Shown here piece by piece: positions 40,331 through 48,523 of a DNA stretch of 64,000 nt; positions within the stretch are counted from its first letter, which is position 1; every line of letters starts with the position of its first letter. A model generated the notes under the pieces. It did not search any database, was not told the origin of the DNA, and saw nothing but the letters and a program-made list of their open reading frames with translations. Source of the DNA: Paracidobacterium acidisoli. Its GTDB lineage: Bacteria > Acidobacteriota > Terriglobia > Terriglobales > Acidobacteriaceae. The stretch covers positions 124,001-188,000 of the forward strand of contig NZ_QVQT02000002.1 of NCBI RefSeq assembly GCF_003428625.2. The letters run 5' to 3'. The translations under genes were made by a program, and so were the position numbers.

Positions 40331-41869
40331 ATGCGGCCTCTTGAATTTTTAATGTGTTGCCTCGTCGTGCCTGTTTCGTTTGCGCTGCTGGCAGGCATGC
40401 GGCTGGGGGTGCGCGAGACGCACCTGTTCTTTCTTCTGCTGCTGGTGGTGACGGCAGTTCATGCCATTTATGAGGGCGTTCACTGGCAGCTCGGACCGCT
40501 GTATCTGGCGGTGGCGTTGCTGCTGTTTGTGAGCCTCGCGGTGCGTGCCGAAGATGTGGCACCGGTGGTCGCGCTGCGGGGAACCGGGCTTGTGGCTCTG
40601 CTGCTGACGGCGGCTTCGTGCGTGCTCTGCTACGTGCTGCCCATGTTTCATCTGCCCACGCCAACCGGACCCTACGCCACAGGAACGAGCCTTCTCTGCT
40701 TCACGGATACAGGCCGCGACACCTCCGGCGATCCGCTTTCCGGAGAGCAGCAGGGAAAAGATGCCGGCGGACGTCCGCTGATGGTGCAGCTTTGGTATCC
40801 GGCGCGCCCTTCAAATCATCCGTTCGCTGTGTATCGCCGCTGGAAGGAGACGACGCCGGTCTCGTCGTACCAGTCGGTGCTGCGCACGCGGTCCCGCACC
40901 GATGCTCCGCTGTTTTCGCATGGCGGACCGTGGCCGCTGCTGATCTTCAATCCGGCATGGATGGGACAGCGCACGCAAAGCACCTTCCTGATGCAGGAGT
41001 TGGCGAGCCACGGCTTTATTGTGGTCTCGATCGATCACACCTGGTATTCAGGCAGGGTGGCTTTTCCAGACGGACAGGTGACGGATGCGAGCGGGGCGCC
41101 GGATATCGGGAATTTCGATCATTCGACGATTGAGGAACAACTGGCGCTGGGCAGCCGCTATACGCGGATCGAGGCCGAGGACGATATTTTTGTTCTCGAC
41201 CAGATGCTGGCCCTGAACAACGATCCGCGAAGCCAGTGGTATCGCAGCATGGATGCGAACCGGGTGGGAGCGCTGGGGCACTCGCTGGGCGGCGCAGCGG
41301 CAGAAGAGGCATGTTATCTCGATGGGCGCATTCGCGCGGCGCTCAATATGGACGGATGGAGCTTCGGCGATGTGCTGGCACGTGGGCTGAACAAGCCGCT
41401 GATGCTGATGTACGAGAAGGGAACCATGATGGCTCCTCCGGACAGTGAGCTTGCATCGCTTCCTGAGCCGGCGCAGAGATACTGGCAGATGGACCGTGAG
41501 AACCGTGCGGCGGTGGAGGCCGGGTTACGGCGCTTTGGAGGCTTCCGGCTGGCGATTGACGGAACGAGCCACTGGAACTTCAGCGATCGCGCACTGTATT
41601 CACCGCTGCGGTCGCGGACCGGAGCGGGCACGATCGCTCCGGCGCGTGCTCATGCGATTATCGGCCAGTATGCGCTCGCCTTCTTCTCGCGTTATCTGCG
41701 CGGAACGCAGGAGCCGCTGCTCTCGCGCCGGTCAGGCACCTTTCCTGAAGCCGACTTCGAGATCTTTCGTGTGGCGGAGGTATCGGGAGCGAGCGCAGCA
41801 GCAGGAGTCACGGGCGTGCGAGCTGTTCCAAGGGAGCCGGCGATGAGAGTCGGCGCAGGCCAGCGTTAG
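40331..41869 (+). CDS. PAF-acetylhydrolase isoform II-like alpha/beta hydrolase with membrane lead
   Basis: A 512-residue protein. Residues 1-110 are hydrophobic with three to four predicted membrane helices. The rest is an alpha/beta hydrolase: the strand PWPLLIFNPAWMGQR, a DH pair in VVSIDHTWYSGRVAF, the nucleophile elbow GALGHSLGGA with Ser318, NMDGWSFGD after it, and a late His in GTSHWNFSD. The arrangement matches the platelet-activating-factor acetylhydrolase isoform II family, which includes bacterial esterases acting on small or oxidised acyl esters. It could deacylate a glycan or lipid at the membrane. The stop overlaps the stop of the convergent ATP-grasp gene by 3 bases. Substrate unknown. 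Confidence 0.8.
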   Translation: MRPLEFLMCCLVVPVSFALLAGMRLGVRETHLFFLLLLVVTAVHAIYEGVHWQLGPLYLAVALLLFVSLAVRAEDVAPVVALRGTGLVALLLTAASCVLCYVLPMFHLPTPTGPYATGTSLLCFTDTGRDTSGDPLSGEQQGKDAGGRPLMVQLWYPARPSNHPFAVYRRWKETTPVSSYQSVLRTRSRTDAPLFSHGGPWPLLIFNPAWMGQRTQSTFLMQELASHGFIVVSIDHTWYSGRVAFPDGQVTDASGAPDIGNFDHSTIEEQLALGSRYTRIEAEDDIFVLDQMLALNNDPRSQWYRSMDANRVGALGHSLGGAAAEEACYLDGRIRAALNMDGWSFGDVLARGLNKPLMLMYEKGTMMAPPDSELASLPEPAQRYWQMDRENRAAVEAGLRRFGGFRLAIDGTSHWNFSDRALYSPLRSRTGAGTIAPARAHAIIGQYALAFFSRYLRGTQEPLLSRRSGTFPEADFEIFRVAEVSGASAAAGVTGVRAVPREPAMRVGAGQR

Positions 41870-43191
41870 GACGGATCAGAGGACGACGGCCCGCGCGAAC
41901 CCTTTGACGAGAGCGAAGCAGAGAGAGCATCCGGAGATTTTTCGGCGGCTGAGTCCTGTGCGCTGAAGTCGGCGGCTTCGGGTGCCTGCATGCGGCGGAA
42001 GTGGTGATAGAGGCGGGAGAGCCACTGGCGGCGGGGCCAGATGTCGAGGAGCAGCTCCCGCACCAGGTCCGGCTGCTCCCAGGGAACGTCGTGATAGCCG
42101 CTGCGGATGAAGGTGCTGCGCGGGTTCCATGAGATGGCCTGCGGAAAGAAGGCGACGATTCCGCCGGTGACGGGGATTTCGCCGCTGATGCAGGGTCTTC
42201 CGGTAAGCCGGGTGCAGAGGAGACCGGCCAGGTCACCCTGTTTTGGCAGCGGCAGATGGCCGAGCTGCGTGCAGCGTGGATTCATCTCGATCAGCCAGGC
42301 GTGGCCGGTAGCGGAATCGAGCATGAAATCGAGGCCATAAAATCCGGTGAGCTCGAGGCGGGAGGCGAGCAGCCGCGCGGCCTCGGCCATCTCCGGATTA
42401 TCGAGAATGCGGACGATGAAAGCGGCTCCGGTAGCGCCCTGTGAGCTGAGGACTTCGACGCTGACGAGCCCGAGTAATTCACCGCGCCAGCAGGCCAGCA
42501 TGGCATTGGCCGGGCGTCCGGAGATGAACTGCTGGATGGTGATGACCGGGGCCGTACGGGTGCGCCATCCCCAGATGGCGACGGGATCGCGGTCGATGAG
42601 CAGACGCTTGATGGCGGTGCCGAGGCCGGGTGGACGGGAAAAGCGGTGGAAGGCGGTGACCGCTTCCTCTTCGGAGTGAGCGATCTCGACACCAAGACCA
42701 CCCCAGGTGCCGTCGAGCTTGATGACGGCAGAAGAGGCGGAGCCGGTGAACCAGGAGTGAATGTCGGCTTCGGAGCGGATGCATCGCGTCTCGGGAATGC
42801 GGATGCCGAGAGACTGAGCGGTCTTCAGCAGCAGCTCGCGCTGGCTGACGATGCTGTATGCGGCAGGCGATCCCAGAGAGGATTCGATCAGCGGCCGCAG
42901 GTCGGGATGCTGTGTATGGAGCGCATGAAGCTGCGCAACGACGCGATCGTCGCAGGGAACGATGATATCGGGCCGGGCGGCGCGGATTGCCGCTTCAAGA
43001 GAGGCCATGGAGCGGAGACCGCGATAACGGTAGATTGCAGTGAGGCCGTGCACGTGGCGCAGCATGTGGCCGCGCGGGCAGAGCGCCGACACACGGCAGC
43101 CACAGGCGATCATCCGCATCGCCATGCGCGCGGAGAGAGGCCACCATACGGTGGCTGCCAGGAGAACGGCGGGTTGCTGTGGGTCGTTCAA
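41866..43191 (-). CDS. ATP-grasp family ligase
   Basis: A 441-residue protein with an N-terminal Rossmann-like part (AVLLAATVWWPLSARMAMRM, DIIVPCDDRVVAQL), then an ATP-grasp fold: SSAVIKLDGTWGGLGVEI (ATP-binding Lys and Gly-rich loop), a central substrate part and GHAWLIEMNPRCTQLGHLPLP (the Mg-binding E-x-N). ATP-grasp enzymes join a carboxylate, via acyl phosphate, to an amine or thiol. The TTG start at 43191 fits the domain boundary but is weak; no better start exists upstream. The last 50 residues are Ser/Ala-rich and look disordered. It is divergent from a flavin monooxygenase-like gene, with which it may form a small pathway. Substrate unknown. Confidence 0.85.
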   Translation of the reverse strand: MNDPQQPAVLLAATVWWPLSARMAMRMIACGCRVSALCPRGHMLRHVHGLTAIYRYRGLRSMASLEAAIRAARPDIIVPCDDRVVAQLHALHTQHPDLRPLIESSLGSPAAYSIVSQRELLLKTAQSLGIRIPETRCIRSEADIHSWFTGSASSAVIKLDGTWGGLGVEIAHSEEEAVTAFHRFSRPPGLGTAIKRLLIDRDPVAIWGWRTRTAPVITIQQFISGRPANAMLACWRGELLGLVSVEVLSSQGATGAAFIVRILDNPEMAEAARLLASRLELTGFYGLDFMLDSATGHAWLIEMNPRCTQLGHLPLPKQGDLAGLLCTRLTGRPCISGEIPVTGGIVAFFPQAISWNPRSTFIRSGYHDVPWEQPDLVRELLLDIWPRRQWLSRLYHHFRRMQAPEAADFSAQDSAAEKSPDALSASLSSKGSRGPSSSDPS

Positions 43192-43582
43192 AAAAGCTCG
43201 TGCTTACTTCTGCCGGAATGATGGCTCAGAGTCTCAGAATGCCGCAGGTCGTTCGCCGGCAACGCTGCGCGATGCCAGCTGCAGGTGTTGTCACAGGTGC
43301 TGAGATAGACGGGGAAGGTATCGCCTGTAGCAATCTGCCGATACCATGATACCGACAGTATCTCTGATCCGGGGTGGCAAGAATAGCACGTTCGTGGCAT
43401 GAGCAGCCAAACGAAAAAAGGCTACTATAGTCACGCATGCTGATGCCTGAGCATGCTGCGCAGAGCTTGACAGACTGCAGCGTATTTCTCTCCCCTATGG
43501 CAAATCTGTATATCCGTTCACCGGATGTGAATCCGGCTGTTACAGAAAAAGTGTCAGAATTCGATCGGACAGGAGCGTGACC
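43192..43582. other. Divergent intergenic region, ATP-grasp / monooxygenase
   Basis: A spacer of 391 bases. It contains a hairpin GCATGCT-N8-AGCATGC (43435-43456) and an isolated TTGACA (43467-43472) without a matching -10 at 16-18 bases. Short minus-strand frames here (for example 43188-43400) show no family features. AGGAG at 43571-43575 is the ribosome site of the next gene. Confidence 0.5.
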
Positions 43583-44779
43583 GTGAATTCACCGGTTATC
43601 GATGTCGTTATTGTGGGTGCCGGGCCTTACGGGCTTTCCATTGCTGCCCATCTCAATAAGAAAAAAGTTAGCTATCGCATCTTCGGCCGCCCGATGCAGA
43701 GCTGGCAGACGATGATGCCAAAGGGCATGCTGCTGAAGTCCGACGGCTTTGCCTCAAGCCTTTACGATCCGGACGGGGCCTTCACGCTGCGTCATTACTG
43801 CGATGAGACACGCCAGCCGTATGCGGATGTGGGTATTCCTGTTCCGGTGGATACCTTCACCTCTTATGGGCTGGAGTTTCAGAAGCGGATGGTTCCTCAC
43901 CTGGAGCCGGTCAACGTCGCTTCGGTTCGGCGCGTGCCGCAGGGATTTGAAGTGAAAACGGAGACGGGCGAGAAGGTACTGGCGCGCCGGGTCGTCGTGG
44001 CCGCCGGCATTACACACTTCGCATGGCTGCCTCCGGAGCTGGCGTCGCTTCCGCGCGAGTTTGTGACGCACAGCTCGGCATACGGAGATCTGTCGCCGTT
44101 CAAAGGCCGCAGAGTTGCGGTGCTGGGAGCCGGCGCTTCGGCGGTGGATATCGCCGCGATTCTGCAGGACGAGGGCGCAGAGGCGGAGATCGTGGCACGG
44201 CGGAAGGCGATCACGTTTCATGATCCGCCGAACGAGCCCCGCCCGCTGATGGAGCGCCTCACGAAGCCGCGCTCAGGACTGGGACTGGGCTGGCGCTCCC
44301 GGCTTTGCACCGATGCTCCTCTGGTCTTTCACGCCATGCCGCAGGATTTCCGCTTCCGCGTGGTGCGGCGGCATCTGGGGCCCGCGCCTGGATGGTTTGT
44401 AAAGGAAAAGGTGGTAGGGCGCGTCCCGCTGCACATGAGCACTGAGCTGATGCAGGCCGAGGTGAAAGGAAACCAGGTTCACCTGAAGATCGGCAGCAAC
44501 GGCGATGCAAAGGAGCTGGTGGTCGATCATGTGATTGCCGGAACCGGCTATCGCGTCTCTCTGCAGAGGCTGAAATTCCTGGATGACACGCTGCGGCATG
44601 AGATTCATGCGATTGAGGACACGCCGGTGCTGAACCGCTCCTTCGAGTCTTCGGTTCCGGGGCTGTATTTCGTGGGCGTGGCCTCGGCGAACTCCTTCGG
44701 ACCGCTGACACGTTTTGCGTACGGTGCGATGTACACGGCAAAGCGCATTTCCGGGCACCTGGCAGCGAGCAAAGGCTGA
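43583..44779 (+). CDS. FAD/NAD(P)-binding monooxygenase-like oxidoreductase
   Basis: A 398-residue flavoprotein. The FAD site VVIVGAGPYGLSIAAHL is at the N-terminus. A second dinucleotide site, RVAVLGAGASAVDIAAIL, in mid-sequence binds NADPH, and IAGTGY near residue 330 is the third hallmark of flavin-containing/N-hydroxylating monooxygenases. The LYFVGVASANSFGP segment closes the FAD domain. Start GTG 43583 has AGGAG seven bases upstream; the GTG at 43577 is too close to it. It could hydroxylate an amine or act in Baeyer-Villiger fashion; the substrate is unknown. It is divergent from the ATP-grasp gene and followed by a clear terminator. Confidence 0.87.
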   Translation: MNSPVIDVVIVGAGPYGLSIAAHLNKKKVSYRIFGRPMQSWQTMMPKGMLLKSDGFASSLYDPDGAFTLRHYCDETRQPYADVGIPVPVDTFTSYGLEFQKRMVPHLEPVNVASVRRVPQGFEVKTETGEKVLARRVVVAAGITHFAWLPPELASLPREFVTHSSAYGDLSPFKGRRVAVLGAGASAVDIAAILQDEGAEAEIVARRKAITFHDPPNEPRPLMERLTKPRSGLGLGWRSRLCTDAPLVFHAMPQDFRFRVVRRHLGPAPGWFVKEKVVGRVPLHMSTELMQAEVKGNQVHLKIGSNGDAKELVVDHVIAGTGYRVSLQRLKFLDDTLRHEIHAIEDTPVLNRSFESSVPGLYFVGVASANSFGPLTRFAYGAMYTAKRISGHLAASKG

Positions 44780-44809
44780 TTCAGAGGAACAGACCGCAGA
44801 AAAACGATG

Positions 44810-44845
44810 GGCCACAGGGGATGATCCTCTGTGGTCTTTGTTTTT
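44810..44845 (+). terminator. Rho-independent terminator
   Basis: GGCCACAGGGG-ATGAT-CCTCTGTGGTC (11-bp stem with two G-T pairs) then TTTGTTTTT, 31 bases after the monooxygenase stop. It also lies just past the 3' end of the convergent peptidoglycan-binding protein gene. Confidence 0.82.
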
Positions 44846-44860
44846 GGTTCTGAACCGTTG

Positions 44861-45340
44861 CTAGTTCTGAATCGAGTGCGCGTCCGCGAGAGTATTCGAG
44901 AAATTCGAAGAGGGAAGGGCCACTGCAGGAGAAGCAGGCGCGGGACCACTATTGTTATCCGCGGCGGTCTGCAGGCCACCCGTCTGGTGATCGGGACCGA
45001 GGCCCAGTCTGATGAGCGCGCGGGAGTCAGGGGTCAGCTTCGTCTGCCAGCCATGATCGGCCTGGTACTTCTGCATCGCCGATTCGGTCTCCGTGTCCCA
45101 CTGACCGGAGGGAGTGCCGTTCATGTAGTTCTGGTGGATCAGCGCCTCCTGAATTTCACGGGCACGCTCAGGAGCGATTTCACGCTGGCCGCGAACGATA
45201 TGCACAGCGGCATGGTGCTTTTTGTGCAGGCTGTGCGAGTGGCCTGCCGTGGCGGCGCGGTGGGAGCGGCTTGCAAATGCGGGGGTGACAGCAAGCGCTG
45301 CGCTCAACAGCACCATCTGACAGGTTCGAACAGAAACCAT
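44861..45340 (-). CDS. Secreted peptidoglycan-binding-domain protein
   Basis: A 159-residue exported protein. ATG 45340 starts a signal peptide (MVSVRTCQMVLLSAALAVTPAFAS) and has GAGGTT at good spacing. A His/Lys-rich stretch (HSHSLHKKHHAAVHIVRG) follows the cleavage site. Then comes a three-helix PG_binding_1-like unit (REIQEALIHQNYMNG, SGQWDTETESAMQKYQADHG) and a Pro/Ser/Ala-rich tail. Such domains tether proteins to the cell wall; there is no catalytic domain attached here. The His cluster might bind metal, which is speculative. Confidence 0.8.
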   Translation of the reverse strand: MVSVRTCQMVLLSAALAVTPAFASRSHRAATAGHSHSLHKKHHAAVHIVRGQREIAPERAREIQEALIHQNYMNGTPSGQWDTETESAMQKYQADHGWQTKLTPDSRALIRLGLGPDHQTGGLQTAADNNSGPAPASPAVALPSSNFSNTLADAHSIQN

Positions 45341-45544
45341 GCGGTAAACCTCAACGACTGATATGACGGACGAGAGGTACGGGCATGTTGAGATTCCAGC
45401 TTCCGGTCTCAGTACGTTTCCGCGAAAATCTCCGGGAACATCTGCCATCTCCTGATTTGCTGAAGACGCCGGTGTTCAAAACAGGGGACTTACGCGGCCG
45501 CCCGCACCACGCTAAAAGTGCAGACTAACGGCGAATCCTGAAAA

Positions 45545-45592
45545 ATGCAACAAAAACCAGACCCGGCCCCTGTACCGGAGGAGCCGAGTCTG
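45545..45592 (-). terminator. Rho-independent terminator of the HtrA gene
   Basis: Read on the minus strand: CAGACTCGGC ... GCCGGGTCTG (10-bp stem, one G-T pair) followed by GTTTTTGTTG, just downstream of the protease stop. Confidence 0.82.
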
Positions 45593-45606
45593 ATTCCTGT
45601 GCTTCG

Positions 45607-47265
45607 TTACGGGAGGGTGCCCCCGATGTACGCGCTGCCGTTCCCTGGGTGCTGCGGATCGACGATCTCGAAGGCAATGTCCTGCCCGGAGTGAATGGCG
45701 GCGACGACAGTCTGGAAGTCATTCACATTCCGCACCGGATGCCGGTTCACGGAGGTGATGACTCCACCCTCGTACTGATCGAGTCCGATCTCATCGGCAA
45801 ACGAGCCCGGCTTGACGGACTGAATGAGAACACCGTGCAGGGTCTGCGGAGCTCCCTGGGGCAGATTGCTCACGGTAACGCCGAGCCTGCTCTGCGCGGT
45901 GTCGGGCGTGCTGTTGTTGTCCGAGCCCTGGTCATCATCGGCGCCGGCGCCGGCCTGTACCTTCTCCCAGTCGCCGACGGTGACCTTTGCATGCTGTTCC
46001 TGGCCGTTGCGCAGGTAACCGATGTCAATCGTGCTGCCGGGGTGGCGCGAGGAGATGTTCGACACCAGCTCGTCGCCGTCCTTGATGGGCTGGCCGTCGA
46101 TGGAGACGATGATGTCGCCCACCTTGAGGCCGGCATTGGCCGCGGGCTGGTTGGGACGGACCGAGCTGATGAGCACGCCGCCGGATTTGAATCCATAGAT
46201 GCGGCTGACGGCGCTTGAAGTATTGGCCTGGAAGCTGATACCGATGCTGCCGCGGATGACCTTGTGCTCAGGTCCGATGAGCTGGTTATAAGTATTGATA
46301 ACGGTGTTGGACGGCATGGCGAAGCCGATACCTTCGTATCCCGCGGACTGGGTATAGATGGCAGTATTGACGCCGATGACCTCGCCGGCCATGTTCAGCA
46401 GCGGGCCGCCGGAGTTGCCGGGGTTGATGGCGGCGTCGGTCTGAATGAAGTGCTGGAACTGGCTGGCGGCTCCGCCACCGGGCAGGGTGCGGTTCTTGGC
46501 CGAGACGATGCCCGCGGTGACGGTTTTGGAGAGTGCGAAGGGGCTGCCGATGGCAATGACCCAGTCGCCGACCTCGGAGCCGTCGGAGTTGCCGAGTTTT
46601 ACGGTCGGCAGAGGACGGTCGGTGCTGATTTTAATCACGGCTATGTCGGTGAACTTGTCCACGCCGATCACTTTTGCCGGGCGGGGCTGGCTGCCGTCGG
46701 GATCGCTGGCGAGGCGAACCATAATTCTGTCGGCCTTTTCGACCACGTGATTATTGGTAATGATGTAGCCCTTGGGATCGACGATGAAGCCGGAGCCGAG
46801 GGATTCACGCACCTGGCCGCTCTGGTCGGGGACCTGATCGGGATTCATGCCGAAGAAGCGGTTGAAGAAGTCCTGCAGGCCACCCTGGCCCTGTCCTTGT
46901 CCCTGATCCTGGTCCTGATCGTCATCGCCACCGTCGCCGCCATCGGGCGGCTGCTGCTGAAAAGGCTGCATGGAGTGAGGGTTATGGCGATGCGGCTGCT
47001 GCAAGGACTGTTTGGGCAGCGTCTCTGTGCTGATGTTGACGACCGCCGGGCCGACTTCCTTTGCGATGCGGGTGAAATCGGTGGGCAACTGGCGCGGAGC
47101 GGGAATCTGCAGAGCCGTTGCATCCGTGCTGTCCACTTTGGATTCCTGGCCGCGTACGCCGTGCGCCACGACGGAGCCGATGAGGATTCCGGCCGAAAGG
47201 GTGGCGAGGATCGTAAAGGTGGAAGTGAGACGGCGATAGCGGAGCCATCCGGACAGAGATTTCAT
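45607..47265 (-). CDS. Do/DegP-type serine protease HtrA
   Basis: A 552-residue envelope protease and chaperone. After an N-terminal membrane anchor or uncleaved signal (about 13-38), a low-complexity Gln/Pro then Gly/Asp/Gln-rich stretch (about 88-130) leads into the trypsin-like domain with catalytic His173 (TNNHVV), Asp207 (FTDIAVI) and Ser285 (NPGNSGGP). Two PDZ domains follow: the first with GGVLISSVRPNQPAANAGLKVGDII, the second with GVLIQSVKPGSFADEIGL. ATG 47265 was chosen over a weak TTG upstream. It degrades or refolds damaged exported proteins. It is monocistronic with its own terminator. The acidic repeat insertion is longer than usual. Confidence 0.94.
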   Translation of the reverse strand: MKSLSGWLRYRRLTSTFTILATLSAGILIGSVVAHGVRGQESKVDSTDATALQIPAPRQLPTDFTRIAKEVGPAVVNISTETLPKQSLQQPHRHNPHSMQPFQQQPPDGGDGGDDDQDQDQGQGQGQGGLQDFFNRFFGMNPDQVPDQSGQVRESLGSGFIVDPKGYIITNNHVVEKADRIMVRLASDPDGSQPRPAKVIGVDKFTDIAVIKISTDRPLPTVKLGNSDGSEVGDWVIAIGSPFALSKTVTAGIVSAKNRTLPGGGAASQFQHFIQTDAAINPGNSGGPLLNMAGEVIGVNTAIYTQSAGYEGIGFAMPSNTVINTYNQLIGPEHKVIRGSIGISFQANTSSAVSRIYGFKSGGVLISSVRPNQPAANAGLKVGDIIVSIDGQPIKDGDELVSNISSRHPGSTIDIGYLRNGQEQHAKVTVGDWEKVQAGAGADDDQGSDNNSTPDTAQSRLGVTVSNLPQGAPQTLHGVLIQSVKPGSFADEIGLDQYEGGVITSVNRHPVRNVNDFQTVVAAIHSGQDIAFEIVDPQHPGNGSAYIGGTLP

Positions 47266-47440
47266 TTCAGGTCTAACCTCGAATCTTCTTTGCAAGCCTT
47301 AGAAAGTGTTGCTCCCCAGTATAAAGCGAGCGGGATATATGGGCGGGATGGACGAATCGGTCGTAACTCTCATCCTGGTTAATGCTATTAGACGCCGATG
47401 CGGGCGGAACAGTCACAAACAAGTGCAGCCGGTCCTTTGT

Positions 47441-48376
47441 TCAGCGGCTTTCTTTCAGTGGAACCCCTTCGTGAGCGGTTGGTTGTACGGCGGCGGGAAG
47501 GAATTCAGTGAGGGCAATACCGGCGAGGATGAGCAGAGCTCCCACGGAGGCGCGAAGGCTGAGGCGCTCGCCGAGCAGCAGAAATGAGGTGATCCAGGCA
47601 AAGACCGGCTCAAAGGCAAGGATGAGAGCCGTATGCGTGGCAGGCAGGTATTGCTGCGCCCAGCTCTGGACGGTAAAAGCTACGGCCGTGGCGAGTACGG
47701 CGGCGATCAGAAGGGCGGTGACAAGACGAGGCGTCCAGTGAACGAAGGGCCGCTCGAAGAGCGGCATACTGATCGCCATGAAGAGCGCGGCAAAGCCGGT
47801 CTGGAGAATGGCAAGCTGCTCAAAGGCAATCTTCGGCGCGAGATGGGCAAGAGCCAGCACGTGGAGTGAAAAGCCGAGCGAGCAGCCGAGGGTGAGGAGG
47901 TCTCCGATGCCGATGGCGGAGAAAGCAAAGCCGGAGCGGGCGGGTGTCGTGAGCAGAACGATGCCGGCAAAAGCGGCGAGGGCGCCACACCAGGCATTCC
48001 AGCGGGGAGGGTCTCCGCCGCCGGGACGAAGAAAGGGAGTCGCGGAGAGAAGCGGAACGAGGACGACGACCAACCCGGTAATAAAAGCGGATTTTGATGG
48101 CGTGGTAAGACGAAGTCCCGCGGTCTGAAACTGGTATCCGGTGGCGAGACAGAGACCGACCACAGCGCCGCTGAGGAACGACCGGCGGCTCATGCGCCGG
48201 AAGTGCCGGCGATAGAAGAGCGCGAGGCAGAGAAAGGCCAGCGTCATGCGCAGGAAATTGAAGAGCAGCGGAGAGATATCGTGCAGCGCGTCCTTAACGA
48301 GGACAAAGGTGGCTCCCCAGATAAAGACCACGGCAAAGAGCAGGACGTGGGCGCGCAGGGAGCGTGAGCCGGACAT
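47441..48376 (-). CDS. DMT superfamily (EamA) transporter
   Basis: A 311-residue inner-membrane protein with ten predicted helices in two EamA halves. The first half starts HVLLFAVVFIWGATFVLVK and includes FLRMTLAFLCLALFYRRHFR; the second half has PATHTALILAFEPVFAWITSFLLLGERLS and RASVGALLILAGIAL, typical of EamA/RhaT permeases. ATG 48376 was chosen from the family N-terminus; a ribosome site is not evident and ATG 48397 is possible. Such proteins export amino acids, nucleobases or other metabolites; nothing nearby identifies the substrate. It is divergent from the MFS gene with a 147-base spacer. Confidence 0.88.
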   Translation of the reverse strand: MSGSRSLRAHVLLFAVVFIWGATFVLVKDALHDISPLLFNFLRMTLAFLCLALFYRRHFRRMSRRSFLSGAVVGLCLATGYQFQTAGLRLTTPSKSAFITGLVVVLVPLLSATPFLRPGGGDPPRWNAWCGALAAFAGIVLLTTPARSGFAFSAIGIGDLLTLGCSLGFSLHVLALAHLAPKIAFEQLAILQTGFAALFMAISMPLFERPFVHWTPRLVTALLIAAVLATAVAFTVQSWAQQYLPATHTALILAFEPVFAWITSFLLLGERLSLRASVGALLILAGIALTEFLPAAVQPTAHEGVPLKESR

Positions 48377-48523
48377 GGGGAAAGGGTAGCAAACCATGCC
48401 GGAGGCTCACGCGGCTGAGAACTCGGCGGAAATACCCCTGAAAACAGGCAGCCGGTCACGAAAACCGCAGGGGTCCGTTTTCTGCAGGCACGCAGTGGCG
48501 CGATCAGAGACAATCGAGGAAGT

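Noticed and set aside
43467-43500. TTGACA at 43467 as a promoter for the monooxygenase gene
   Set aside because: No acceptable -10 hexamer lies 16-18 bases downstream; the nearest TATGGC is 23 bases away.
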